Positions 45,520-53,329 of a DNA stretch of 64,000 bases are shown here, one piece after another. The notes beneath the pieces were generated by a model. The model worked only from the letters and a program-made list of their open reading frames with translations. It made no database searches and was not told the origin of the DNA. Each line of letters opens with the position of its first letter. The first letter of the stretch is position 1. Location: the NCBI RefSeq assembly GCF_002211365.1, contig NZ_LOKZ01000034.1, positions 1-64,000 on the forward strand. The letters are read 5' to 3'. The position numbers and the translations under genes are program-made. The stretch is from Rhizobium sp. R711 (lineage in GTDB: Bacteria; Pseudomonadota; Alphaproteobacteria; Rhizobiales; Rhizobiaceae).

Positions 45520-46013
45520 GTTGGATTACCGGGACGGCGCCTTCGAGGCGCCGTTTTCCGTTTCGGCTTCCGGGGCTTTGCAGATGCCCTCTTTTCGTTG
45601 ACCTCATCCCCTGCATTGGCGGCTTCCGGCACGCCTTTCGTTCGCTCTTCGCGCACCCCCTTCGCGGCCTTGGCGACAAGGCGATCCAAGTGCTCAAGAT
45701 CTTCGTCATCGAGGTGCTCGATTCCAATGAACCTGTTTTCAGCGTGGCTCGTCAGAATAATTTCATTGAGCTTTGCTTGAACAGCGCGAGCGTCCCTCGT
45801 CTGTGCGTTCTGCAACACGAACACCATCAGGAACGTGATGATCGTCGTTCCTGTGTTGATAACCAGCTGCCAAGTCTCCGAGAAGTCGAAGAGTGGGCCT
45901 GTCCCTGCCCAGACAGCGACAAGCACGACGGCAAGCACAAACGTCACCGGCCTCCCTGCCCATTCAGACGTCCTGCTGGCGAAGCGGGTAAACAGATGTT
46001 GCGGCGTAGCCAT
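45516..46013 (-). CDS. Low-affinity iron permease family protein
   Basis: A 165-residue protein: SEWAGRPVTFVLAVVLVAVWAGTGPLF and WQLVINTGTTIITFLMVFVLQNAQTRD form two membrane segments and match the low-affinity iron permease family. A soluble region then ends in a lysine- and arginine-rich tail. Iron transport by these small bacterial members is not established. A GGGAGG site precedes the ATG at 46013. Its last codon overlaps the purB stop by four bases. Confidence 0.88.
   Translation of the reverse strand: MATPQHLFTRFASRTSEWAGRPVTFVLAVVLVAVWAGTGPLFDFSETWQLVINTGTTIITFLMVFVLQNAQTRDARAVQAKLNEIILTSHAENRFIGIEHLDDEDLEHLDRLVAKAAKGVREERTKGVPEAANAGDEVNEKRASAKPRKPKRKTAPRRRRPGNPT
45534..45557 (+). terminator. 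purB terminator, inside the 3' coding end of the convergent gene
   Basis: ACGGCGCC (45534-45541) pairs perfectly with GGCGCCGT (45547-45554), loop TTCGA, then TTTT. It lies within the coding sequence for the arginine-rich tail of the converging permease-family gene. Confidence 0.85.
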
Positions 46014-46083
46014 ACGTAACCTCCCTCGGTATTCGCCTCAGCGAAACTCCAAGGGAGGTGGTCCTGTTCCAGTTCTGTGACGG

Positions 46084-46887
46084 TCAAACGACCGGCGGGG
46101 CGACGAGCTTCCTGTAGAGGTGCCAGCTGGCGTGGCCGAGCACCGGCATCACCAGGGCGAGCCCGACAAACAACGGGATCGTACCGACGATGAGGGAAAC
46201 GGCGATGACCAAACCCCAGAAGAAGACGGGGACCGGGTTGGCGACAGTCGCCCTGACCGAAGTTTCCATGGCACAGACGAGACCGACGTCCCGATCTAGC
46301 AGCAATGGGAAGGTGACGACGGTCGTGGCCAGAACGATAACGGCGAAGCCGAGACCGAGCAGATGTCCCCATATGATCAGCTGCAAGCCCTCAGGCGTGC
46401 CGAAGATCTCCGAGAAGAATAAGGAGATCGAGCGCGGGAAAACCTCGCCGAAAACATTGGAGTAGAGCGTCTGCGCTGCGACGAGCCAGACGATGAAGAA
46501 GCCAAACAGCAGCAATCCGCCGGCAATGATCGATGGGAAGGCCGGTGATCTCGTCACCTCAAGCGCATGCCTCCACGAGGTGTCCATGCCGGCTTCACGC
46601 CTGCTGCTGATTTCGTAGAGCCCGATCGCGGCAATGGGGCCGATCAGCGCGAAGCCTGATATCAGCGGGAAAATCATCGGCAGAAGGTTGGCACTTGATG
46701 TTGCGAGCGCAAGAAAAATGCCGGCGATCGGATACATCATGCACAAAAATACATAGTGGGATGGCTTTTCCCGAAAATCGTCGAGCCCGCGCCGAAGCGC
46801 GTCTATGACATCCGCAACGCTGATCTTGTTGACGACCGGGCGTGTATAGACATCGCTTGCACCCGACATAACATGGAATGCCGTCAT
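46084..46887 (-). CDS. DUF2189 membrane protein
   Basis: A 267-residue membrane protein with six hydrophobic segments and the DUF2189 features VADVIDALRRGLDDFREKPSHYVF, FPLISGFALIGPIAAIGLYEISRR-like region and FPLLLDRDVGLVCAMETSVRA. The function is unknown. AGGAG precedes the ATG at 46887, and an upstream in-frame start would add 47 unconserved residues. Divergent from the serine hydrolase gene. Confidence 0.88.
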   Translation of the reverse strand: MTAFHVMSGASDVYTRPVVNKISVADVIDALRRGLDDFREKPSHYVFLCMMYPIAGIFLALATSSANLLPMIFPLISGFALIGPIAAIGLYEISSRREAGMDTSWRHALEVTRSPAFPSIIAGGLLLFGFFIVWLVAAQTLYSNVFGEVFPRSISLFFSEIFGTPEGLQLIIWGHLLGLGFAVIVLATTVVTFPLLLDRDVGLVCAMETSVRATVANPVPVFFWGLVIAVSLIVGTIPLFVGLALVMPVLGHASWHLYRKLVAPPVV

Positions 46888-47040
46888 GGCTTTCTCCTCC
46901 TCAGCCAAGATAGCCGGCAGCGAAGGGATCGGCGACATCGCCGATACGCAACCGGCACTGCCGAAAACATAACAAATTTCGCCGGCCTTGTCCCACCCTC
47001 CCTTGACATCACCGCCAAGCTTTCTCACATCCGCGGCATC

Positions 47041-47598
47041 ATGAAAGCTTCAGATGCCGAAATCCTCATCATCCCCGGTTATACCAATTCCGGTCCCGAC
47101 CACTGGCAAAGCCGCTGGGAAGCCAAGCTCAGCACCGCGCGTCGCGTCGAGCAGGCCGAATGGTCGAAGCCAGTCCGCGACGATTGGGTGAGGCGCATCG
47201 CCGAGGAGGTGAACGCAGCAACTCGACCTGTCGTGTTGGTCGCGCATTCACTTGGCATTCCCTCGGCCATCCACGCCATTCCCCATTTCCGCAACAAGGT
47301 GGCGGGGGCATTCTTCGTTGCGCCGCCCGATGTTGCCAATCCGGCAATACGGCCGAAGCACCTGATGACATTCGGCCCATATCCGCGAGATCCATTGCCT
47401 TTCCCGACGATCACGATCGCGAGCCGCAACGATCCTTTCGGCAGCTATGAGCAAGCCGACGACATCGCTGCCAGTTGGGGATCGCTCTTCATCGACGCCG
47501 GTGAGTCCGGGCATATCAACAGCGAGTCCGGCCATGGCCCGTGGCCGGAAGGAACAATGGTGTTTGCGCAGTTCCTAAGCCGCTTGAAGCCGTCTTAG
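47041..47598 (+). CDS. RBBP9/YdeN family serine hydrolase
   Basis: A 185-residue alpha/beta hydrolase: ILIIPGYTNSGPDHWQSRWE, the nucleophile elbow VLVAHSLGIPSAIH, and a C-terminal GHINSESGHGPWPEG histidine. This is the standard pattern of RBBP9/YdeN. The substrate is unknown. Start chosen at 47041 (MKASDAEI), although the ribosome site is weak. The open frame continues far upstream without conservation. Confidence 0.92.
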   Translation: MKASDAEILIIPGYTNSGPDHWQSRWEAKLSTARRVEQAEWSKPVRDDWVRRIAEEVNAATRPVVLVAHSLGIPSAIHAIPHFRNKVAGAFFVAPPDVANPAIRPKHLMTFGPYPRDPLPFPTITIASRNDPFGSYEQADDIAASWGSLFIDAGESGHINSESGHGPWPEGTMVFAQFLSRLKPS

Positions 47599-47726
47599 AG
47601 GCGCGTTTGACCCTCGCCTTACTTATAGCCGCATAATTTCAAGGCTGCGGCGATCCGGCTATTTCAAGGCTTCACGCGAGCACTTCCGCGAACCCGCTGA
47701 CAGTTTGTGCCGCTCCAACAGTCAGT

Positions 47727-47816
47727 TCAGTCACCCTCACCGCGAATGAAGAGGACGCCCGCCAAGCCCACAAGAACAATGCATTGCAGTATAAACATTG
47801 GCCATTCTGGAGACAT
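47727..47816 (-). CDS. 29-residue single-pass membrane microprotein
   Basis: A short gene with a very strong ribosome site (GGGGGAGGGACTAAC before ATG at 47816). The product is MSPEWPMFILQCIVLVGLAG then VLFIRGEGD: one membrane helix of about 18 residues with a charged C-terminus. It is the only supported gene in a 386-bp gap (47599-47984) that otherwise holds AT-rich promoter sequence before the GGDEF-EAL gene and two copies of ATTTCAAGGCT (47636 and 47661). A longer in-frame start at 47924 would add an unconserved, arginine-rich stretch. The function is unknown. Confidence 0.6.
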   Translation of the reverse strand: MSPEWPMFILQCIVLVGLAGVLFIRGEGD

Positions 47817-47984
47817 GTTAGTCCCTCCCCCGTCAGTCCGACGTCGGCTGCCGCCGGCCAAGTGTAGGCGCGTTACGGAAAAGTTACACGCATATAGAGC
47901 GGCCAGCATAGATCGACAGCGCATATCTATTTGTTTTTAAATGCTTATTATTTTTATGACATTAATGGCTGTTTAATTCAATGA

Positions 47985-50318
47985 ATGCAAAATATATACA
48001 CGCTAAAAGAGCGAGTATACAGATTGAAGCACACGATTCCCGATACACGGGTCAAATCGAAGACCAAAGTCGAAGCCGCAGCGTTTCACGGCGACACGAC
48101 ACCACCGAATGGTGCCGAACTCTTGGAGCGCGAGAGTCGCTGGAACTACGCTCTTGTCGGATCGGGAATCGGTGTCTGGGACCACAATCTTCGTCTCGGC
48201 AAGCGCTACTATTCCGATACTTGGAAGATGATGCGTGGCATGGGGCCCGACGAGGATGCCGACGGCGATTACGACACGTGGATCGAACTCATCCACCCCG
48301 ATGATCGGGACTTCGTCATAAAGGCCGTCGCTCGGCAGAACGCCGGCGACCCGGACTATCAGATTTTCGAGTATCGCGAGCGCCACAGGGGCGGACATTG
48401 GATCTGGATCGAGTGCCGCGGCGCTTGCGTCGAATGGGAGGAAGACGGCGCGCCTGCCCGGCTAGTCGGCACCGATACCGACATCACCGAGCGCAAGGAG
48501 GCTCAGGAGCGGCTTGCACACGTGTCGCGACGCCTCGATCTCGCCCTTGATATTTCTAATATCGGCGTCTTCGAGGCTGACATCGAGCTGGGCACGGTCG
48601 ATTGGGACGACCGACTCCTGGCAATATACGGCATTACTGACACATCACCGGCCAGCACCGGAAGCGCCTGGGAAGCTTCGTTGCATCCGGACGACAGGAA
48701 CCGTGTACTGGCGACCATCAATGACAGCATCGTCAACAATGCCGATTTTCAGCACGAATTCCGCATCATCAGGCAGGACGGTATGGAGCGCGTCATTCGC
48801 GCAAAGGCGGCCTTCTTCCATGATAGCGACGGGCGCCGCAAGCTGATTGGTGCGAATTGGGATGTCACCGCCGAAGTGCGGCTCAATAGTGAGCTGCAGC
48901 GCGCCAAGGATCTCGCGGAAGCCCGAAACAAGGAACTCGAAGGTGCCAAGGAAAGCATCGAGCATCTGGCGCTCCATGACTATCTCACCGGCTTGCCCAA
49001 TCGCCGTTACCTGGATCGTATGCTGGACGAGCGTTCCGCGGCATGTCGCCAGACCGGCCTGACGCTCGCGATCCTCCATATCGATCTCGATCGGTTCAAG
49101 CAGATCAACGATACGCTTGGCCACCGTGCCGGCGACGCGATGTTGAAGCATGCTGCGCAGGTCTTGAAGAGGAATGTCCGTTCGACCGATTTCGTCGCTC
49201 GTATTGGTGGCGACGAGTTCGTCGTCCTTTGTACGCTCGACGTCACCCCGAAAAAGATCTCCAATCTGGCCGAGCGCATCATCCGCGAGCTCTGCAAGCC
49301 TATCCGCTACGAGGGTCACGATTGCCGTTTCGGCGCAAGCATCGGCATTGCGACGGATAGTGGCCCGGCACTAGATGCCAAGCAACTTCTGCTCAACGCA
49401 GATATAGCGCTCTACCGCGCAAAAAGCGGCGGACGCAATCGCCACGAATTCTTCTCGACCGACGAGCGACGCCGCATTATCGCCAGCAAGCGGCTGGCGG
49501 ACGAAATCCTGCTGGGTCTGGAACGGGGAGAGTTTGTTCCGTTCTACCAGTTGCAGTTCCATGCACGAACGCTCGAGGTTGCAGGCGTCGAGACTCTGGC
49601 TCGCTGGCAGCACCGGGAACACGGTTTGCTTGCGCCCGATCGCTTCCTGGCGATTGCCGAGGATCTCGATGTTGTCTCGACGATCGACGGTCTGATTCTC
49701 GAGCAAGCACTGGCCGACCGAAAGCGATGGGAGGATGAGGGGCTCCGCATCCCGAAGATCGCGGTCAACGTGTCGTCGCGTCGCCTGGGAGATCCGAACC
49801 TGGTGAAAAAGCTTCGCGGCTTGAAGATCGAGCCACGTACGATTTCATTCGAACTGCTTGAATCGATCTCGCTGGACGATTGCGATGATGCCGTGATCGC
49901 CAATCTCCGGCACCTGCGCCGCCTCGGCATCGATATAGAGATCGATGACTTCGGTACGGGCCACGCGTCCATTGTCAGCCTTTTGAAGCTGAGCCCAAAA
50001 ACCTTGAAGATCGACCGCGAACTGATCCGCATGCTGCCACATTCGGCGGAACAGCGGAAACTGGTCCGCTCGATCATCGATATCGGCCGTTCGCTGAATA
50101 TCCTCGTCACAGCAGAAGGGGTTGAGACGATGGACCACGTCCGCATTCTCTACGATCTCGGTTGCGATATGCTTCAGGGTTATGCGCTAGCCCGTCCGCT
50201 GCCCGCCCTGCAGATAGCGCCTTTCGTCCGGGCCGCGTCCTGGCGGGGCGTAGAGGGCCCTGCCCGTGGCTTGCAACAGGACCTTCGTAAGTCGGTCAGC
50301 GGTTCCGGCCAAAGATAA
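47985..50318 (+). CDS. PAS-PAS-GGDEF-EAL cyclic di-GMP signalling protein
   Basis: A 777-residue cytosolic protein: PAS 1 (about 45-175, ending GTDTDITERKEA), PAS 2 (about 180-310), GGDEF (about 325-490) and EAL (about 505-755). The GGDEF domain has RIGGDEFVVL and an upstream inhibitory site RSTD, so diguanylate cyclase activity is likely. In the EAL domain the motif reads ETL (GVETLARW), but the catalytic FELLES, IDDFGTG, LKIDRE and TAEGVET are present, so phosphodiesterase activity is possible. No membrane helix. The start at 47985 lacks a good ribosome site and may lie further in. Confidence 0.93.
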   Translation: MQNIYTLKERVYRLKHTIPDTRVKSKTKVEAAAFHGDTTPPNGAELLERESRWNYALVGSGIGVWDHNLRLGKRYYSDTWKMMRGMGPDEDADGDYDTWIELIHPDDRDFVIKAVARQNAGDPDYQIFEYRERHRGGHWIWIECRGACVEWEEDGAPARLVGTDTDITERKEAQERLAHVSRRLDLALDISNIGVFEADIELGTVDWDDRLLAIYGITDTSPASTGSAWEASLHPDDRNRVLATINDSIVNNADFQHEFRIIRQDGMERVIRAKAAFFHDSDGRRKLIGANWDVTAEVRLNSELQRAKDLAEARNKELEGAKESIEHLALHDYLTGLPNRRYLDRMLDERSAACRQTGLTLAILHIDLDRFKQINDTLGHRAGDAMLKHAAQVLKRNVRSTDFVARIGGDEFVVLCTLDVTPKKISNLAERIIRELCKPIRYEGHDCRFGASIGIATDSGPALDAKQLLLNADIALYRAKSGGRNRHEFFSTDERRRIIASKRLADEILLGLERGEFVPFYQLQFHARTLEVAGVETLARWQHREHGLLAPDRFLAIAEDLDVVSTIDGLILEQALADRKRWEDEGLRIPKIAVNVSSRRLGDPNLVKKLRGLKIEPRTISFELLESISLDDCDDAVIANLRHLRRLGIDIEIDDFGTGHASIVSLLKLSPKTLKIDRELIRMLPHSAEQRKLVRSIIDIGRSLNILVTAEGVETMDHVRILYDLGCDMLQGYALARPLPALQIAPFVRAASWRGVEGPARGLQQDLRKSVSGSGQR

Positions 50319-50549
50319 AGGCCTGCATGATTGGCTCGACAGGGACGCATCACATTCCGTTGATCGCAAAAAACCTGTAAACTGCTTTACAGAAAGTCTT
50401 CGATTCTCTTAGCGGCACTCCGGCAGTCCCGGATTCCGGGGAAGGAGTGACAGGCGGATTGTGAAACCCTCGCTTTTCCTTTAAGGGGACGCCACGAGAT
50501 CGATCCACTCGCGCTATCCCAAGAGCGCCAACGATAGAGAACAATTGCA

Positions 50550-51314
50550 ATGAACCGTCGCCGCCGTATTTACGAGGGCAAGGCAAAGATTCTGTATGAG
50601 GGCCCGGAACCGGGCACGCTGATCCAGTTCTTCAAAGACGATGCCACCGCCTTCAACAAGAAAAAGCACGAAGTCATCGATGGCAAGGGCGTTCTGAACA
50701 ACCGCATTTCGGAATATATCTTCAGCCATCTGAACAAGATCGGCATTCCGACACATTTTATTCGCCGCCTCAACATGCGCGAGCAGTTGATCCGCGAAGT
50801 GGAAATGATCCCACTCGAGATCGTTGTACGCAACGTTGCCGCCGGCTCGCTGTCCAAGCGCCTCGGCATCGAGGAAGGCGTGGTCCTGCCGCGCTCCATC
50901 ATCGAGTTCTATTACAAGTCCGACGCGCTCGACGATCCGATGGTCTCGGAAGAGCACATCACGGCATTCGGCTGGGCAAACCCCGCCGAGCTCGATGACA
51001 TCATGGCGCTCGCCATTCGCGTCAACGACTTCATGACCGGCCTTTTCCTCGGCGTCGGCATTCAGCTTGTCGATTTCAAGATCGAATGCGGTCGCCTGTA
51101 TGAAGGCGACATGATGCGCATCATCCTGGCCGATGAGATTTCGCCGGACTCCTGCCGTCTGTGGGATATCGATACCCGCGAGAAGATGGACAAGGACCGC
51201 TTCCGCCGCGACATGGGTGGACTTCTGGAAGCCTATTCGGAAGTTGCACGCCGCCTCGGCATCATCAACGAGAACGAACCCGTGCGCGGCACCGGTCCGG
51301 TACTCGTGAAGTAA
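50550..51314 (+). CDS. purC: Phosphoribosylaminoimidazole-succinocarboxamide synthase
   Basis: A 254-residue SAICAR synthetase: RRRIYEGKAKILYEGPEPG, FKDDATAFNKKKHEVIDGKG and the signatures PLEIVVRNVAAGSLSKRLG and LVDFKIECGR. It adds aspartate to CAIR. It heads the purC-purS-orf-purQ unit. The 231 bp upstream contains no recognised gene. ATG at 50550 follows ATAGAGAACAATTGCA. Confidence 0.97.
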   Translation: MNRRRRIYEGKAKILYEGPEPGTLIQFFKDDATAFNKKKHEVIDGKGVLNNRISEYIFSHLNKIGIPTHFIRRLNMREQLIREVEMIPLEIVVRNVAAGSLSKRLGIEEGVVLPRSIIEFYYKSDALDDPMVSEEHITAFGWANPAELDDIMALAIRVNDFMTGLFLGVGIQLVDFKIECGRLYEGDMMRIILADEISPDSCRLWDIDTREKMDKDRFRRDMGGLLEAYSEVARRLGIINENEPVRGTGPVLVK

Positions 51315-51347
51315 GACTTTCAGGCCAAGCAAGACAGGGAAGATAAA

Positions 51348-51590
51348 GTGATCAAGGCTCGTGTAACCGTCACGCTGAAGAACGGCGTTCTCGATCCGCA
51401 GGGCAAAGCCATCGAGGGCGCCCTCGGCGCGCTCGGATTCGATGGTGTCGGCCATGTCCGTCAGGGCAAGGTTTTCGATGTCGAACTCGAAGGGGCCGAC
51501 AAGGCTAAAGCGGAGAGCGACCTTAAGGCAATGTGCGAGAAACTCCTCGCAAATACGGTGATCGAGAACTATAATATTTCCGTCGACTAA
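51348..51590 (+). CDS. purS: Phosphoribosylformylglycinamidine synthase subunit PurS
   Basis: An 80-residue PurS (KARVTVTLKNGVLDPQGKAI, GFDGVGHVRQGKVFDVEL) with a GTG start after AGGGAAGATAAA. PurS bridges PurL and PurQ in the three-part FGAM synthase that has a short PurL, as here. Confidence 0.96.
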   Translation: MIKARVTVTLKNGVLDPQGKAIEGALGALGFDGVGHVRQGKVFDVELEGADKAKAESDLKAMCEKLLANTVIENYNISVD

Positions 51591-51611
51591 TCTTGTCGTG
51601 GAGCGCACTCG

Positions 51612-51857
51612 ATGGCTGAATTGACGCAAGAGCTCATGCTTGAGTTGTTGACGAAAATGCACGAGCACATCGACACATTGGATGCCTCTCTTGACGATAT
51701 CAGGAGCGAAATGCATTGCATGCGCGACACGATGACGTCGATGCAGCAGGAAATACACAGTATTTATGGTGTCCTTGGCCGGCACGAAGGTCGGCTGGAG
51801 CGTATTGAAAAGCGTCTCGTACTCAGAGAACTTGCAGAAGCACAAACAAGGTTTTAG
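51612..51857 (+). CDS. Small coiled-coil protein between purS and purQ
   Basis: An 81-residue protein that is almost wholly helical: LMLELLTKMHEHIDTLDASL, IRSEMHCMRDTMTSMQQEIH, GRLERIEKRLVLRELAEAQ. The spacing of hydrophobic residues suggests a coiled coil. No domain is recognised. It lies 21 bp after purS and 8 bp before purQ, so it is transcribed and probably co-translated with them. Role in the FGAM synthase is unproven. Confidence 0.8.
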   Translation: MAELTQELMLELLTKMHEHIDTLDASLDDIRSEMHCMRDTMTSMQQEIHSIYGVLGRHEGRLERIEKRLVLRELAEAQTRF

Positions 51858-51865
51858 TCGCACTC

Positions 51866-52537
51866 ATGAAATCAGCCGTCGTTCAACTTCCGGGTCTCAA
51901 TCGCGATCGCGACATGATCGCTGCACTGACGAAAATCTCCGGTCGCGCACCGGTGACAATCTGGCAAACGGAAACGGATATTCCGGACGTCGACCTCATC
52001 GTTATCCCTGGCGGCTTTTCCTACGGCGACTACCTCCGATGCGGTGCCATCGCCGCGCGCATGCCGGTTATGCAGGCGATCATCGAAAAGGCGAGCAAGG
52101 GCGTCAAGGTTCTCGGTGTTTGCAACGGCTTCCAGATCCTTGTTGAGGCAGGTCTGCTACCTGGTGCGTTGATGCGCAATGCCTCCCTTAAGTTCGTCTG
52201 CCGCGAGGTCAAGCTCGAAGTCGTCAATGCCGACACCGATTTCACCCGCGCTTATTCCAAGGGTCAGATCATTCGTAGCCCAGTCGCCCATCACGACGGC
52301 AACTACTTCGCTGACGCCGAGACCCTGGCGAAGATCGAAGGCAACGGCCAGGTCGTTTTCCGTTATGCGGAGGGCACCAACCCGAACGGCTCGATCAACG
52401 ATATTGCCGGCGTCATGAACGACAAGGGCAACGTCCTCGGCATGATGCCGCATCCAGAAAACCTCATCGAAGCAGCGCACGGCGGTTCCGACGGCCGTGG
52501 TCTGTTCGCTTCCGCCCTCGAGGTAATTGCTGCTTAA
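51866..52537 (+). CDS. purQ: Phosphoribosylformylglycinamidine synthase subunit PurQ (glutaminase)
   Basis: A 223-residue class I glutamine amidotransferase. The catalytic cysteine is in KVLGVCNGFQILVEAGLLPG. The histidine and glutamate are in MMPHPENLIE. It supplies ammonia to PurL. Conserved VIPGGFSYGDYLRCGAIA is present. Confidence 0.97.
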   Translation: MKSAVVQLPGLNRDRDMIAALTKISGRAPVTIWQTETDIPDVDLIVIPGGFSYGDYLRCGAIAARMPVMQAIIEKASKGVKVLGVCNGFQILVEAGLLPGALMRNASLKFVCREVKLEVVNADTDFTRAYSKGQIIRSPVAHHDGNYFADAETLAKIEGNGQVVFRYAEGTNPNGSINDIAGVMNDKGNVLGMMPHPENLIEAAHGGSDGRGLFASALEVIAA

Positions 52538-52584
52538 CTTTCGGCACGTAAGAGGCCATCCATCCGGTCCATTGGAGCAAGTTG

Positions 52585-52983
52585 ATGCGCCCTCGCCTTT
52601 CGACGACACGTATTTTCGCGATTGCCGCAACGGCGGCGCTGGTCGCGTCCTGCCAATCGAACACGCCGGCGAAGGGTCCTGATCGGAGCGCGCTTTCCAC
52701 CATGGAACGCGTTGCTCTTGGGGCGAACGCCTGCTGGTTCAAATCGGGCGACGCGGCCTTTGCCGCCTACAGGCTGGCGCCGGAGCTGAACTCCTTCTCC
52801 GGTCGTCCTCGCATTCTCGTCGTGCACAAGGGAAGCCCCGAAAGCCGCCCATTGCTTGTCGTTCAGGCGGAAGGCAACCCATCCAAGCTTGATGCCTTTG
52901 GTCCGATGATGGAAGGCGCCACGGGACCGCGGATCGTCAAGGATGTTACCCGCTGGGCCTCTGGCGGCAAGGCTTGCGGCTGA
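52585..52983 (+). CDS. Hypothetical lipoprotein downstream of purQ
   Basis: A 132-residue protein with a signal (RLSTTRIFAIAATAALVASC) and a lipobox ending in Cys24. The mature domain has ALGANACWFKSGDAAFAAYRLAPELN, which resembles a conserved rhizobial family I cannot name. GGAG precedes the ATG at 52585. It follows purQ by 47 bp on the same strand. Function unknown. Confidence 0.78.
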   Translation: MRPRLSTTRIFAIAATAALVASCQSNTPAKGPDRSALSTMERVALGANACWFKSGDAAFAAYRLAPELNSFSGRPRILVVHKGSPESRPLLVVQAEGNPSKLDAFGPMMEGATGPRIVKDVTRWASGGKACG

Positions 52984-53250
52984 TCAATCCCAAAAGAACG
53001 ACTTGCTGGCTTCCTTGCGTGCATCCGCGCGCGTAACGCCGATGTCCAACAGTTCGTCATCCGTCAGATCCAGCAGCGCCTTGCGGCTCTCCCGCTTTTG
53101 ATGCCACGACGATAGCCGTCTCCATACGGACTGCCACACGATCCAAGTGTGCGGTGCATGGCCCGCGCGTTGCGAAACACGGTATTGCATCGATTGCACC
53201 TGAGAAGACAAAGGTGCAACCAGGGGCTCGTTCTCTTGAACGGCAGACAT
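52984..53250 (-). CDS. DUF1127 domain protein
   Basis: An 88-residue protein whose C-terminus has the DUF1127 motif: WHQKRESRKALLDLTDDELLDIGVTRADARKEASKSFFW. Rhizobial DUF1127 proteins are small, basic and multiply represented. Some affect RNA turnover and phosphate or carbon metabolism. The last base of its stop abuts the lipoprotein stop. It is divergent from the MocR gene. Confidence 0.9.
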   Translation of the reverse strand: MSAVQENEPLVAPLSSQVQSMQYRVSQRAGHAPHTWIVWQSVWRRLSSWHQKRESRKALLDLTDDELLDIGVTRADARKEASKSFFWD

Positions 53251-53271
53251 GTCATTCTCCGAGCAGAATTG

Positions 53272-53327
53272 TATCTGTCACTCAGATAAACTTGACGAGC
53301 AATGGGTGACAATATAGAGAATTGTCA
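53272..53327. promoter_or_regulatory. Divergent promoter region with two inverted repeats (MocR operators)
   Basis: TATCTG-TCACT-CAGATA (53272-53288) and TGACAAT-N7-ATTGTCA (53307-53327) lie in the 79-bp gap between DUF1127 and the MocR gene. TTGACG (53292-53297) and TATAGA (53313-53318) could form a promoter placing the start near 53325, just before the ATG at 53330. Confidence 0.5.
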
Positions 53328-53329
53328 TC

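Noticed and set aside
47636..47671. Two copies of ATTTCAAGGCT about 25 bp apart
   Set aside because: Too short and unaccompanied by other copies or structure to call a repeat element.
50514..51863. A 449-codon open frame opposite purC and purS
   Set aside because: It covers three supported genes and has no domain or ribosome site of its own.
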